Source of the DNA: Lactobacillus sp. PV012
GTDB lineage: Bacteria; Bacillota; Bacilli; Lactobacillales; Lactobacillaceae
Reading direction: 5' to 3'
DNA length: 64,000 nucleotides
Assembly: GCF_014522325.1 (NCBI RefSeq)
Contig: NZ_CP041983.1
Location: 1,364,001 to 1,428,000 of the forward strand
The translations under genes and the position numbers were made by a program. A model generated the notes under the pieces. The model had not been told where the DNA came from. It saw nothing but the letters and a program-made list of their open reading frames with translations, and made no database searches. Shown here piece by piece: positions 44,033 through 54,434 of this stretch (the stretch's first letter is position 1; every line of letters begins with the position of its first letter).

Positions 44033-44536
44033 TCACCAGACTGCTTTTTCAGGTTTCTTTTCCTTCCACTCTCTACGTAATCCTACTAAATCGAAATATA
44101 TCGGCGTACTATCTTCATGTGGCTTTATTTTTACATAATTACCTCTTGCGAAATTTTGTCCCCATAATGCTTGCTCATACCTCTTACTCTTATTTTTTAT
44201 TTCATCTAAATCTTTTTCAAAGCAAACTCCTCTATATCTTATAAAACCAGTATTTTCTCCATCTAAGATAATTTTTATAAATAGAGTTTTTATTTGTTTA
44301 TTTATTAAAAAATTTTCGATATCAAAATCCTCATTAAGAATATTTATCTGATATACTTCTATTTTCTTAAAATATCCAAACCATGCCAAAAATAAAGTTA
44401 CATCTAAAGAAATAATAGTTAATACATTTTTACCAGCAAAAATACTAGGAAAAATACTAGGAAAAACATTAATGGAGTTAGTGGAGTTGCCAAAATAAAT
44501 AAAATTATTATATGAATTCCCACCATTATTCTCCAA
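44033..44536 (-). CDS. Hypothetical membrane protein
   Basis: A 167-residue protein with one clear hydrophobic helix (about residues 36-55, VLTIISLDVTLFLAWFGYF) and a soluble C-terminal part rich in charged residues. I recognise no family. It lies in a degenerate stretch between the lic-like remnants and the flippase gene, and its N-terminus is low complexity (PSIFPSIF), so it may itself be partial. Confidence 0.4.
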   Translation of the reverse strand: MENNGGNSYNNFIYFGNSTNSINVFPSIFPSIFAGKNVLTIISLDVTLFLAWFGYFKKIEVYQINILNEDFDIENFLINKQIKTLFIKIILDGENTGFIRYRGVCFEKDLDEIKNKSKRYEQALWGQNFARGNYVKIKPHEDSTPIYFDLVGLRREWKEKKPEKAVW

Positions 44537-44578
44537 AATTCTATTTTATATGTTTGTGATAAGACATCGATTCTTTTT

Positions 44579-44707
44579 CTATTTCTGTAAATCAAAAAAT
44601 AAACTTACTACCATTAATTCAAAAACTATAACCAATGCACACCCTTTTACTCTATTATTGTCCATAGAAATGCTAAATATTCCAACTACTAGAACAATTG
44701 TTAGCAT
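44579..44707 (-). CDS. Possible small hydrophobic ORF (42 aa)
   Basis: Codes for two hydrophobic stretches, MLTIVLVVGIFSISM and ALVIVFELMVVSLFF. The ribosome binding site is weak and the surroundings are degenerate, so this may be a fragment of a longer lost membrane gene. The rest of 44537-44780 shows nothing else. Confidence 0.25.
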   Translation of the reverse strand: MLTIVLVVGIFSISMDNNRVKGCALVIVFELMVVSLFFDLQK

Positions 44708-44782
44708 TTCACTCAAAAATATTAGCTAATTTTCTCTATTATTCCAGATATATTTCCTCTTTAAATTTTCCCACATCAAGAT

Positions 44783-44824
44783 AAAAACCTCGTTCATCTT
44801 TTTCAAATGAACGAGGTTTTAAAG
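44783..44824. terminator. Terminator at the end of the eps cluster
   Basis: AAAACCTCGTTCAT / ATGAACGAGGTTTT perfect stem with T-runs on both sides, about 35 bases past the wzx stop. Confidence 0.9.
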
Positions 44825-44857
44825 TAAGTATATGCATTATTCCACTACCATTATACC

Positions 44858-46315
44858 TTATTTATGAAATCTTTGCTTAATTTTTTCTAAATAATCATAA
44901 GCAATTTTATTCTTACATAAAACTAAAATTGCACCATAGATTCCAACCGAAAGAACAACAGACAAAATAGTTCTTAAAATTAATGATGAAATACCCATCT
45001 TTAAAAGCCAACAAATCAAAATAATTCCTAAACATCCTAAGATTGAATTCAACAAATTTTTTCTTGTTTGCTTTGAACGTAAAATTGGACCTACATAATC
45101 TCTAGCAGACCATCCATTTAGTGTCATAATCATAAATTCAGCAATTACTGTACTCAAGGCAGTTCCATCATATGACCAAAGAGGAATTAAAATAAAGTTT
45201 AATCCTACATTGATTAACCCAGTAATTAGAGTATTTCTTAAAGATTTTCCCTCTCTTTTTGTTGGAATTAACACACATTGATTAAAAATCATAGAAAAGT
45301 TAGAAAAAATCATTGCCCAGGTAATTATTTGAAGTGATAAAATTCCATTTAAATATTTCTTTCCGGCAATTATTAAGATTACTTCTTTACTTAAACTTAC
45401 TAATCCAACTGCAGCAGGTAATCCTAAAACTGAGAGAGTATCAATTACCGATTGGAGAACGTTTCGATATTCTTTAATCCGACGCTTACCAATTAACATC
45501 GCTAATCTAGGAATCGTTACTACCAATAAACCACTAATCATGCTACTAACAATTGCGTAGACTTTAACTGATACACCATAGATTCCAACGGCATAATCAT
45601 CCTTTAATAATCCCAAAATTGTTGTATCAGAAGATACATAAAGCGTTACTGCAACTGAAGATGCAAAAATTACAAAAATAGGTTTCAAATGAAAATGCCA
45701 ATTTGTATTTTTAGTAAGTTTAATTGAAGTAAAAGATTTTGCATGGAAATAATTTAAAATATTAGATCCTACATTAGCAAAAACTGTGATACCCGCATAC
45801 CACAAATAATCATTTGGTTTCCTCACTAAAGCAAACAATAAAACTATCGAGAGAATTTTAAATATTATGCTTCGAACGGTAATATAACTGTATTCCTCAT
45901 AGATAGTATAAATCCATTCAGTACCAATTGTTGTAAATAAGATTTGAATAGAAAAAACTAAAATAGTCGAAACATAATTATGTAAATTACCAAAAATAAT
46001 TAAAGTTGCGAATAATAATAAATAGGCAATTATTGTAGCAATTATATTAATAGTAAAAATCTGACTAGAGAATTCTCCAATTTTTTCTCGATTATCGCGA
46101 TATTTTGCACCTTCACGAACCGCATAAGTGGAAATTCCTAGACCAGCTAACAGGACAAAATAGTTAATATAAGTACTTGAAAAATTATAAATCCCCATAC
46201 TATCAACTGATAAAATACGTGATACATATGGAAATGTTAATAAAGGGAATAATAAATTAAGTGCACTCCGCAATCCATTTAAAAGTGCATTCTTCCCTAA
46301 GGATTTTTTCTTCAT
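44858..46315 (-). CDS. wzx: Oligosaccharide flippase Wzx
   Basis: A 485-residue polytopic membrane protein of the MOP/PST superfamily with about 14 helices. The N-terminal landmarks are LLFPLLTFPYVSRILSVDSMGIYNF, summarised as FPYVSRILS (28-36), and ISTYAVREGAK. It flips undecaprenyl-linked repeat units across the membrane for polymerisation by Wzy. It is the last gene of the exopolysaccharide cluster and is separated from ugd by a hairpin. Confidence 0.9.
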   Translation of the reverse strand: MKKKSLGKNALLNGLRSALNLLFPLLTFPYVSRILSVDSMGIYNFSSTYINYFVLLAGLGISTYAVREGAKYRDNREKIGEFSSQIFTINIIATIIAYLLLFATLIIFGNLHNYVSTILVFSIQILFTTIGTEWIYTIYEEYSYITVRSIIFKILSIVLLFALVRKPNDYLWYAGITVFANVGSNILNYFHAKSFTSIKLTKNTNWHFHLKPIFVIFASSVAVTLYVSSDTTILGLLKDDYAVGIYGVSVKVYAIVSSMISGLLVVTIPRLAMLIGKRRIKEYRNVLQSVIDTLSVLGLPAAVGLVSLSKEVILIIAGKKYLNGILSLQIITWAMIFSNFSMIFNQCVLIPTKREGKSLRNTLITGLINVGLNFILIPLWSYDGTALSTVIAEFMIMTLNGWSARDYVGPILRSKQTRKNLLNSILGCLGIILICWLLKMGISSLILRTILSVVLSVGIYGAILVLCKNKIAYDYLEKIKQRFHK

Positions 46316-46331
46316 AAAATTCTCTCTAATT

Positions 46332-46358
46332 AAAAAGGCTTCAAAAAATGAAGCCTAT
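46332..46358 (-). terminator. Hairpin between ugd and wzx
   Basis: AGGCTTCA / TGAAGCCT stem with A and T flanks. It may attenuate readthrough into wzx. Confidence 0.6.
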
Positions 46359-46361
46359 TTA

Positions 46362-47609
46362 TCAATCTTTTCTAAAAATATCTCTTGTATAGACTTTATC
46401 TTTTACATCCTCTAAATCATCACTATACCTATTAGCAATAATTCCATCAGCTAAAGATTTAAATTTTTCTAAATCATTTACTACTTTGTTACCAAAGAAA
46501 GTAGAACCGTCTTCAAGAGTAGGTTCATAAATAATTAAATCTGCACCTTTAGCTTTTACACGTTTCATGACCCCTTGCACAGAGCTTTGACGGAAATTAT
46601 CGCTGTTAGCCTTCATTGTTAGACGATAAACTCCGATAGTAACCTTCTTTTCTTTACTTGCATCAAAAGTATTACCTTTATCATAAGAATAGTATCCAGC
46701 CTTATCTAATACTTGAGCAGCAATAAAATCTTTACGAGTATCGTTTGATTGAACAATAGCACTTATTAAGTTTTGAGGTACATCTTGGTAGTTAGCCAAT
46801 AACTGCTTAGTATCTTTTGGTAAACAATATCCACCATATCCAAAAGATGGATTATTATAATAGTCACCAATACGGGGATCCAATCCAATACCATCAATGA
46901 TTTCTTGAGTATTTAAGCCCTTTTCTTCTGCATAAGTATCTAATTCATTAAAGTAACTTACACGAAGAGCTAAATAAGTATTAGCAAATAATTTAACCGC
47001 TTCCGCTTCAGTAAATCCTAAAATTAAAGTAGGAATATCTTTATCCTCTGCTCCTTCTTGTAATAATGATGCAAAAGTATTAGCTGCTTCAACTAACTTA
47101 GGATTTTTTAAATCAGTTCCTACAATAATTCTAGAAGGATGAAGATTATCGTAAAGTGCATGACCTTCACGTAAAAATTCTGGACTAAAAATAATGTTTT
47201 CAGTGTTAAATTTTTTACGAGTTGCTTTAGTATAGCCAACTGGAATAGTTGACTTAATAATCATAATTGCATTTGGATTAACTTCTTGCACTAGCTTAAT
47301 TACTGCTTCTACAGCAGATGTATCAAAAAAGTTCTTTTCACTATCATAGTTAGTAGGAGTAGCAATTACTACAAAATCCGCATCTTTATATGCAGTTGCT
47401 CCCTCAGTAGTAGCCTTTAATTTTAAATCCTTACTTGCAAGAAAATCTTCAATCTCTTTATCAACAATTGGAGATTTGTGATTATTTATCAAATCAACCT
47501 TTTCAGGTACAATATCTACCGCTGTTACTTCATTATTCTGTGCTAATAAAGTCGCCAAACTTAAGCCAACATAGCCTGTACCCGCTATTGTTATTTTAAA
47601 CTGTTTCAT
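46362..47609 (-). CDS. ugd: UDP-glucose 6-dehydrogenase
   Basis: A 415-residue nucleotide-sugar dehydrogenase. NAD binds at [22 protein letters not shown] and FSPEFLREG are conserved family blocks. The catalytic Cys lies in [16 protein letters not shown] (about residue 267), and a C-terminal UDP-binding domain follows. It makes UDP-glucuronate, so the polysaccharide may contain glucuronic acid or a derivative. Its start overlaps the upstream gene by 14 bases. Confidence 0.92.
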   Translation of the reverse strand: MKQFKITIAGTGYVGLSLATLLAQNNEVTAVDIVPEKVDLINNHKSPIVDKEIEDFLASKDLKLKATTEGATAYKDADFVVIATPTNYDSEKNFFDTSAVEAVIKLVQEVNPNAIMIIKSTIPVGYTKATRKKFNTENIIFSPEFLREGHALYDNLHPSRIIVGTDLKNPKLVEAANTFASLLQEGAEDKDIPTLILGFTEAEAVKLFANTYLALRVSYFNELDTYAEEKGLNTQEIIDGIGLDPRIGDYYNNPSFGYGGYCLPKDTKQLLANYQDVPQNLISAIVQSNDTRKDFIAAQVLDKAGYYSYDKGNTFDASKEKKVTIGVYRLTMKANSDNFRQSSVQGVMKRVKAKGADLIIYEPTLEDGSTFFGNKVVNDLEKFKSLADGIIANRYSDDLEDVKDKVYTRDIFRKD

Positions 47610-48657
47610 TTTTTCCTCTTCTACTCTCTACAGAACATATAACATTCTTAAAGGTATCTATATCTGAATCAAAGTTATTTATTTGAGAAATAGTCTTTTC
47701 TCTGTATTTATTGTAATAATGTGTATAATCTGTATAGTTTTCACACATATCAACAATTAATTTACAAATAATCGGAACATTTTCTTTTTTTAAAGAAAAT
47801 TTAAATTTTTCAGGAATTGGTACATCTACTTTATTAGCAGCCGCTCCAATATTTGATGTAATTATATTACAATAATTTACTGCCGCTTCTCTAGGCATTC
47901 TTTCTGGACCAGGAAAGTATCCCAAATCTAAATAAACTTTTGCCTTATTGAGGTTTTTTAATACTTCTTTATGCTCCATCCCTTGTAGAGGTTTAAATTT
48001 ATATTTTGGATAATTTTTTTTCATATATGTCAAAATTTTAGTTAATATATATTTAGATGCTTTAGCTGGATTATAAATAATAAGATTTTCCTTATCTGAA
48101 ATCTTTACTCCATCATTTACATCTATATCAATAGGACCACATAAGTAGCTCATATCTGAAGATTGTACACCATGCTTTACTAAATATCGGCGTACATATT
48201 CGCAATTATATAAATGATAATCAATTTTTGGCAAATCATCAGGATTAACATTATTAATATGTGGCTCTTTTATCTTTGCTTTCGCATATCTCATATATTT
48301 AAAAAACACCGGTTGATGCAAGAAACGAGTCCAAAAATTTGCACGCCACCAAATATTATTATTTAAATAAAAATGTAAAGAAAGCCACCATATAACTTTT
48401 CGAATATTTTTATAATTATTTAACCACACTGTATCCATTTCTGGGACAATAATGATATTCTCTGATTTATCTTCAATTTTTGATGCAATTTTTGCTTTAC
48501 TATCTAAATAAAGCACATTCTTAGCATCAATTTTTTTACCTCTATATCCATAATACATATATACATCTAAATTTCGATCTATTAATTTATTTCCTAATTG
48601 ATGTAAACTGCGTGGTCCTCCACTTTTAGTATATGGACAAACAATATATACCTTCAT
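47596..48657 (-). CDS. Glycosyltransferase (GT1/GT4-like), exopolysaccharide synthesis
   Basis: A 353-residue protein. The N-terminus [21 protein letters not shown] is typical of GT-B nucleotide-sugar transferases. The C-terminal half has a donor-site-like segment, [27 protein letters not shown]. It most likely adds one sugar to the repeat unit; donor and linkage are unknown. It overlaps ugd by 14 bases, indicating coupling. Confidence 0.7.
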   Translation of the reverse strand: MKVYIVCPYTKSGGPRSLHQLGNKLIDRNLDVYMYYGYRGKKIDAKNVLYLDSKAKIASKIEDKSENIIIVPEMDTVWLNNYKNIRKVIWWLSLHFYLNNNIWWRANFWTRFLHQPVFFKYMRYAKAKIKEPHINNVNPDDLPKIDYHLYNCEYVRRYLVKHGVQSSDMSYLCGPIDIDVNDGVKISDKENLIIYNPAKASKYILTKILTYMKKNYPKYKFKPLQGMEHKEVLKNLNKAKVYLDLGYFPGPERMPREAAVNYCNIITSNIGAAANKVDVPIPEKFKFSLKKENVPIICKLIVDMCENYTDYTHYYNKYREKTISQINNFDSDIDTFKNVICSVESRRGKNETV

Positions 48658-48722
48658 ATTCTAATTAAATCTTTCTACTTTTTATTTCTTAAATTGCTCT
48701 CTATTAGCAGCTCACTATGATA

Positions 48723-49781
48723 TTATTTATTATTTAATTTTTCTAACCATTCTATATATTTATATCCATTTTCAACAGTAGGCTCTATCATCATTCCTTC
48801 AGCCCATTCGTTCCAAGCATTGATAAATAAATAATCTTGTTTCTTTACTAACTCCATATATTTAGCAAATTTAGAATAATCATATGGTGTTATTACATAC
48901 CCACGATATTTGTGACGTGGCGTATTATCCCACTCGAACCACAGTCCATTTGCAATCTCTTTACCTAATGGTTCATTATTCAATTTCATATCCATCATTT
49001 TATTTCCATCTATGATATATGGCTTATGTATATAACCTTTTTCTCTCATCTTTTTATTTAAATGATGATAAACACTTCTTAAGAAATTTTTTTTGATATA
49101 TGCATATTGAGATACAGTAGGTTCTCTATAAAATGTGAACTCCGTTGATTCAGCTTTATTTTGTTTAAATTTTTTAATATCTTCACCGCCGTATGTCTCA
49201 ATTAAACATAACCCATTGAATCCTTCTTCCCTACATCGCATATCAAAATAGGCAAACATTTTATTTTTCTCTTTAAAATATGGATCAAATACCATAAATA
49301 ATGGTTCATTATTTTTCTTTTCATATCTGCTATCTCGGAAAAAAGGTAGCAAATACTGAAAATGCTTTTCCCAATCTTTTTTTTCACCATATGTTTGATT
49401 GAGTAAAACTTCAGATGTTCCTTCCCATGAACGCTTCCACGTATGATTAGCCCAGCAAAAGAAAAAATTCTGGGGTATGTCTTTCCATTTTAATAAGTTT
49501 TCTGCAGGTTTCTCTAACAATAATTTACCTGTAAAATAATAATGATAATAAATAAAACCATCTAATCCAGATTTATTCATTAATTCAGTTTGCCACAACA
49601 TAGTTTGCTTATCCAATAAGTCATAATAATTATTATTAAGTGAATGCTTTGGCTGCTTATGTCCCTTAAAAAGTGGTTTTGCCCTACGAACATTAGTCCA
49701 CTCAGTAAATCCTTGTCCCCACCACTTATTGTTTTCGGGTATTTCATGAAATTGTGGTAAAAAGAACGCAAATTTTTTCAT
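48723..49781 (-). CDS. WbsX-family (GH99-like) glycan protein
   Basis: A 352-residue protein of the Glyco_tran_WbsX family. Conserved blocks are FFLPQFHEIPENNKWWG, GFTEWTNVRRAKPLF, FCWANHTWKRSWEG and the C-terminal LFINAWNEWAEGMMIEP. The family is related in fold to GH99 endo-mannosidases. Members sit in O-antigen and capsule clusters and are annotated as either transferases or hydrolases; the reaction is not settled. It lies between the Wzy-like polymerase gene and a transferase gene. Confidence 0.85.
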   Translation of the reverse strand: MKKFAFFLPQFHEIPENNKWWGQGFTEWTNVRRAKPLFKGHKQPKHSLNNNYYDLLDKQTMLWQTELMNKSGLDGFIYYHYYFTGKLLLEKPAENLLKWKDIPQNFFFCWANHTWKRSWEGTSEVLLNQTYGEKKDWEKHFQYLLPFFRDSRYEKKNNEPLFMVFDPYFKEKNKMFAYFDMRCREEGFNGLCLIETYGGEDIKKFKQNKAESTEFTFYREPTVSQYAYIKKNFLRSVYHHLNKKMREKGYIHKPYIIDGNKMMDMKLNNEPLGKEIANGLWFEWDNTPRHKYRGYVITPYDYSKFAKYMELVKKQDYLFINAWNEWAEGMMIEPTVENGYKYIEWLEKLNNK

Positions 49782-49807
49782 TTGTATCTCCTTTTAATTA
49801 ATATTTA

Positions 49808-51109
49808 CTATAGCATCTTATCTTTAGGATTATTTACATCTTTCTTACGAATAAATGCAATTAAGATAAATAAGAAATAATTTACATACATGTTTATATA
49901 AAATTCAAAGAAATAACTTGCCATCAATATTACTAAAACAGATAATAATATCACTTTATTCAAAGCATCATTCGTTTTAAACAAAAGATGTACACACTTA
50001 AAAACAAACCATATAAATATTACTAATCCGACTACACCATAATCCAAGAAAAATGTTAGATATTGATTGTCTATAGCGTGCGTCCAACCATCAACCGTCG
50101 GGTGAGAAGCCAATAATCCTAAACCATATCCAGTTCCACCTCCAAAAAACTTGACAAATACATTTGGAACATAATTAATTAAAGACAAATTAGCTACTCT
50201 CGCACCAGAAGAAGTCTCAGGGGAATTTATTACGGCATTAATTCTATCAGAAAATATCATACTTAGATTTTGGAATAATGTAGGCTTAACTAATTTAATA
50301 AGAAAGATTACTATAATTCCGATAAACAATATAATAGATCCGCGTCCTATCCCCTTTAAACTTATCTTCTTTATATTCTTAGATACAAAAAGATACAAAA
50401 TTAAAACAATTCCAAAGGCTATCCAAACAGATCTAGATTGAGTTAAAATTAAGCAAATTAAACCCAAAATAAAAAATGAAACATTAATAGGTCTTACTTT
50501 AAACGGTATATACAACAAAATGAATAAATAAATTGCTATAAATAATGCAAACATTATAGGGTGGCCAAAAAACAACATTAGACGATAATTTGAGGATCCG
50601 AGAATCCCATAAATTTGATATGTTCTCTCAATAGCATCTACCGTAATAAAGCTTCTATAAAATTGAAAGTTAGTTATATATTCGATTACTCCCAAAATGG
50701 AGCATATTGCCATAAAATTTCTAAATAATTTAAAAAAATATAATCTATTACACAATTGTACAAAATAAAGTATAAAAATAAATAATATCAAAAATACCAA
50801 GGGTGTTTTATATGATCCTTTTTTAATCACATTGAACATATCAGTGCTTAATGTAATTAAAAAAGTATAACTTATAAAAAATAACCAATACTTTTGTATA
50901 TTGTTTATTTTTAATGATAAATATTGTGTACTAAACAGACCTACACAAAAAATAAAACCAAAGGCAAGAATATAATATGTTAACGGATTATTCACCCTAA
51001 TATATAAAATTAAAGTAAAAAGCCATACAGTAAATAAAACTCCTGACAATAATTTTGATTTTCTTTCATTACATGGTAGTTCATCTAACTGATACTTATC
51101 GTAATACAT
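49808..51109 (-). CDS. wzy: O-antigen/exopolysaccharide polymerase Wzy
   Basis: A 433-residue membrane protein with 10-12 hydrophobic helices and the O-antigen ligase/polymerase pattern: a large loop (NSPETSSGARVANLSLINYVP and FFGGGTGYGLGLL) before DNQYLTFFLDYGVVGL. It would polymerise the flipped repeat units. Sequence is highly divergent, as usual for Wzy. Assigned by topology and position between transferases and Wzx. Confidence 0.82.
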   Translation of the reverse strand: MYYDKYQLDELPCNERKSKLLSGVLFTVWLFTLILYIRVNNPLTYYILAFGFIFCVGLFSTQYLSLKINNIQKYWLFFISYTFLITLSTDMFNVIKKGSYKTPLVFLILFIFILYFVQLCNRLYFFKLFRNFMAICSILGVIEYITNFQFYRSFITVDAIERTYQIYGILGSSNYRLMLFFGHPIMFALFIAIYLFILLYIPFKVRPINVSFFILGLICLILTQSRSVWIAFGIVLILYLFVSKNIKKISLKGIGRGSIILFIGIIVIFLIKLVKPTLFQNLSMIFSDRINAVINSPETSSGARVANLSLINYVPNVFVKFFGGGTGYGLGLLASHPTVDGWTHAIDNQYLTFFLDYGVVGLVIFIWFVFKCVHLLFKTNDALNKVILLSVLVILMASYFFEFYINMYVNYFLFILIAFIRKKDVNNPKDKML

Positions 51110-51146
51110 GATTCTCCTAAAAAAGTACTGAGTAACATATTATGAA

Positions 51147-52292
51147 TTACTCATAAAAGTTCGAAAAAGCACATATGAAATTCTTAAAAGAAAACTTTTC
51201 TACTAATCGCTTTCTTGAATTTTTTCCCCACTGTCTATAATAGTTACCTTTTATACTATTCTTTACAGCTTTTTTTAGTGCAACTATATTATTTGGCATA
51301 ATAAGTTTACCATTATATCCATCTTTTACCATTTCAGTAATTCCACCGTGATTATATCCAATTATTGCTCGACCACATCCCATTGCTTCTAAGACAACAG
51401 TTGGAAGCGGATCTGGTGAAATACTTGGCAAAATCAAAATATCAAAAAAATGCTCTACAGCATAATTATCTTTTCGAAATTCAGAAAAAATAATTCTATC
51501 ATGATGTGGATAAGATGATATTTTCTTTTTTAAATCATTAATTCGCCATTCTTGACCTTTAAAGGCACTACCTACAATAATTAAATATAAATTATCAAAT
51601 TCATCAAGTAATGGAGCTAATGCTTCCAAAAAATCATTTTGACCTTTCCATGCATTAACTCTTCCAATCATACCTACCTTAATTGCATTTTTCGGAATAT
51701 TCCACTCTTTGTACAAATAATCAGAGTTAACATTTGGAGAAAAGATGTTAGAATCTATACCGTTATGAATTACAACCACTTTATTGGCGGATACTCCGTT
51801 TTTTACCAAATGTTCTTTTACAGGACCTGATACAACAATAGCCTTATCTGCATAACGATTTACACAGTAACACAGAAATCTATTTACTACTTGTGGATGG
51901 GTAATTATTTCATGAATATGCCAATAAAGTGGAACATGTAATTTTTTCTTTAATCTAATCCCTTCAAGAACTGCTAAAGTATTAATATGTAGAATATCAA
52001 CTTTTATGTTTTCTTTCTTTAACCAGGTTACGATTTCGTCACTTTTATTTTTATAATTAGAAATATAGTCTACAATACCCTTAGGCTTAAAATATTTTCT
52101 TCTTAAAATTGGATAATTAATCACATGAACTAAAATCCCTGCTTCTTCTAATTTTTGCTTCAAAATTCCATCAGATGGTAATATGACAACCGGCCTAAAC
52201 TTAGATTTATCCAAACCAGTAGTTAATTCTAATAAGATTTTATCTGCACCGTACATTTCGGCACCTGCATGTAAATAGAGAATCGTCTTCAT
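51147..52292 (-). CDS. Glycosyltransferase family 4
   Basis: A 381-residue GT-B transferase. GAEMYGADKILLELTTGL marks the acceptor domain. VGMIGRVNAWKGQNDFLEAL and the retaining GT4 motif PLPTVVLEAMGCGRAIIGYNHGG (short form EAMGCGRAIIG) mark the donor domain. It adds one sugar to the repeat unit. It is 3 bases from the downstream end of the DUF1972-type transferase gene. Confidence 0.9.
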   Translation of the reverse strand: MKTILYLHAGAEMYGADKILLELTTGLDKSKFRPVVILPSDGILKQKLEEAGILVHVINYPILRRKYFKPKGIVDYISNYKNKSDEIVTWLKKENIKVDILHINTLAVLEGIRLKKKLHVPLYWHIHEIITHPQVVNRFLCYCVNRYADKAIVVSGPVKEHLVKNGVSANKVVVIHNGIDSNIFSPNVNSDYLYKEWNIPKNAIKVGMIGRVNAWKGQNDFLEALAPLLDEFDNLYLIIVGSAFKGQEWRINDLKKKISSYPHHDRIIFSEFRKDNYAVEHFFDILILPSISPDPLPTVVLEAMGCGRAIIGYNHGGITEMVKDGYNGKLIMPNNIVALKKAVKNSIKGNYYRQWGKNSRKRLVEKFSFKNFICAFSNFYE

Positions 52293-52295
52293 TAA

Positions 52296-53462
52296 TTACT
52301 TCTCCAAAAAAGTATTTTCATAATCATTGACTATCTTACTCCATGAATATCCATCAATTACACGGTGTTGTGCCCTTTTACCCAAATTATCTATTTGTTT
52401 AGTAGTCAATGTTACAGACTTTTCTAATAAGTCTTTTAAAAAGCCCGGGGTCTTACTCCAATATAACGCCGCATCTTCACCAACTTCACGGTTAAAGCCT
52501 ACATTATATAATAGATTCAATTTTGTAATTGCAAGAGCTTCAAGCAATGACGGATTAGTACCACCAACAGAGTGTCCATGAAGATAGCCAAATGCATTTT
52601 GACGGATATATTTCAATAAATCCTTATCATATACTGTCCCCACAAATTTAATTCTAGTATCCCTATCAAAATGGGTCTTTTCCTTTAATTCTCCATAGAA
52701 CTTATTCTTTTCAACATTAGTAATTATAACTAAATCTTTATCAACATTACTTGCCATAAATTCTCGAATCATTGTTTCATAATTATTTTCTGGAACAAAA
52801 CGTCCCACAATTAAGAAGTATTCATTTTTCTTTACATTATGCTCTTTATACCAATCGATAACTTTTTTATCATTATCTTTTAGTTTAGACGGGATAATAT
52901 CCGCACCATAAGCAATAAAAGTAGTATTGGGAGTATACTTTAAATAAGATGAATAAATGTACTTTTCAATATTTTTACTATCGCAAACTAGTAAGTCAGC
53001 ATTTTTAACCATACCACCTTCACTAACTTTCCAATACTTACGTACTGGTTTAGACCATTTGGCGCGTAACCATTCATGACCATCCGGATTTACCCATACT
53101 TGAAAGCCATATTTGTGAAATTTAGGAATATAATTGTGAATAAAAGGTCCAATTCGACAAGCTAGAATATAAATAATCCCATCTCGCATATTATTCTTTT
53201 TAATTTCATCTAAAGCCCAATTTAAAGCTTTTAAATCATAAATAATTGCCTTAGCTCCACCAATATTAGGAATACTAATTTCTTGGCATTCCGCACCATT
53301 ATAGTCATAATGTTTAGTCTCTTTATTAAATGTCATACAGGCAACATGATATTTAATATTTTTATCTTGTTGACGAGTTACTAATTCATCAACAAAAGTT
53401 TCGTAACCACCATATTGAGCAGGAATACCTTTTGATCCGACTATAAATATATTCTTTACCAT
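52296..53462 (-). CDS. Rhamnosyltransferase-like GT4 protein with DUF1972 domain
   Basis: A 388-residue protein. The DUF1972 N-terminus has VGSKGIPAQYGGYETFVDEL and CRIGPF...HGFQVWVNPDGHEWLR-like blocks, as in Cps2T/RgpA-type beta-1,4-rhamnosyltransferases. The donor domain has FLIVGRFVPENNYETMI and HGHSVGGTNPSLLEA. It probably uses dTDP-rhamnose from the nearby rfb operon and acts early on the priming sugar. It overlaps the upstream transferase gene by 7 bases. Confidence 0.85.
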   Translation of the reverse strand: MVKNIFIVGSKGIPAQYGGYETFVDELVTRQQDKNIKYHVACMTFNKETKHYDYNGAECQEISIPNIGGAKAIIYDLKALNWALDEIKKNNMRDGIIYILACRIGPFIHNYIPKFHKYGFQVWVNPDGHEWLRAKWSKPVRKYWKVSEGGMVKNADLLVCDSKNIEKYIYSSYLKYTPNTTFIAYGADIIPSKLKDNDKKVIDWYKEHNVKKNEYFLIVGRFVPENNYETMIREFMASNVDKDLVIITNVEKNKFYGELKEKTHFDRDTRIKFVGTVYDKDLLKYIRQNAFGYLHGHSVGGTNPSLLEALAITKLNLLYNVGFNREVGEDAALYWSKTPGFLKDLLEKSVTLTTKQIDNLGKRAQHRVIDGYSWSKIVNDYENTFLEK

Positions 53463-54391
53463 TTCCTACCCTCCCAAATTTTAATTAATATTACTAGAAC
53501 TTTTAATTTATATGAAGAAATATCTTGTAATTTAGCTTCATATATAATTTTTTTTGCCATGTTGTCATATGACCTATTTCGTAATTTTCCGCAAAATAGT
53601 AAATACTTTGAGGCTACTTCAATTAATGAAGGATATGCTACCTTGATAGCATCATTATAGCCATTTTCTTTAAAAAATAAGTATTGGCCTATTTTTGCTT
53701 CATACAAATCATATCTATTCTTTTTTGAAGGAGTAGATGTAATGCTCCCTGAATGAATTACATAAACATAGCCTGGGTTAGAAACATAAAAGAAAGTATT
53801 GGCGTACTGAAATAATTTATAACATTCTCTTATATCTTCATAATTTTTTCCAGAATCTAATTTAAAATACCTCATAACCTTTCTTGAAAAAATTTTATTG
53901 CAAAAAAAGTCTCCAAATCCATCTTTAAGTAAATCTGACATCGCTTCAGCTTTTTGGATAGAAAAAGATCTGTTACTTAATAAATGTTTTTTTAGATTTC
54001 CATTTTTCAATGTGCTGTATCCGCTAATACATATATCACAATCATATTTACATATAGCTGCTATATAGTCTGATATATATGTAGGAAGGATGTAGTCATC
54101 AGAATCTACAAAAGTAATATAATCTCCTGTAGAACATTCAACTCCCCTTTCTTTGGCAACAGCTACTCCTAGATTTTTTTGCGAAAAAATTTTTATATTT
54201 TTATATTTTTGGGCATAGTTTTTTGCAATTTCAAGTCCTTTATCCTTTGATCCATCATTTACTAGCACAATTTCAATGTTTTCATATTCTTGTTGTTCAA
54301 TACTAGTTAAACATTTCTCTAATGTTCTTTCAGAATTGTAAAATGGTACAATTATAGACACTAACGGAGCTTTAATATTATTTTTCACCAT
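53456..54391 (-). CDS. Glycosyltransferase family 2
   Basis: A 311-residue GT-A transferase. VSIIVPFYNSERTLEKCL and VLVNDGSKDKG at the N-terminus and the metal-binding FVDSDD are typical. The C-terminal part includes the GT2 helix region around NKIFSRKVMRYF. It adds a further sugar; specificity is unknown. Coupled to the downstream DUF1972 transferase gene. Confidence 0.88.
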   Translation of the reverse strand: MVKNNIKAPLVSIIVPFYNSERTLEKCLTSIEQQEYENIEIVLVNDGSKDKGLEIAKNYAQKYKNIKIFSQKNLGVAVAKERGVECSTGDYITFVDSDDYILPTYISDYIAAICKYDCDICISGYSTLKNGNLKKHLLSNRSFSIQKAEAMSDLLKDGFGDFFCNKIFSRKVMRYFKLDSGKNYEDIRECYKLFQYANTFFYVSNPGYVYVIHSGSITSTPSKKNRYDLYEAKIGQYLFFKENGYNDAIKVAYPSLIEVASKYLLFCGKLRNRSYDNMAKKIIYEAKLQDISSYKLKVLVILIKIWEGRKW

Positions 54392-54434
54392 ACACTCTAT
54401 TCCTGTTAATTATTAATATATAATTACCTAGACA

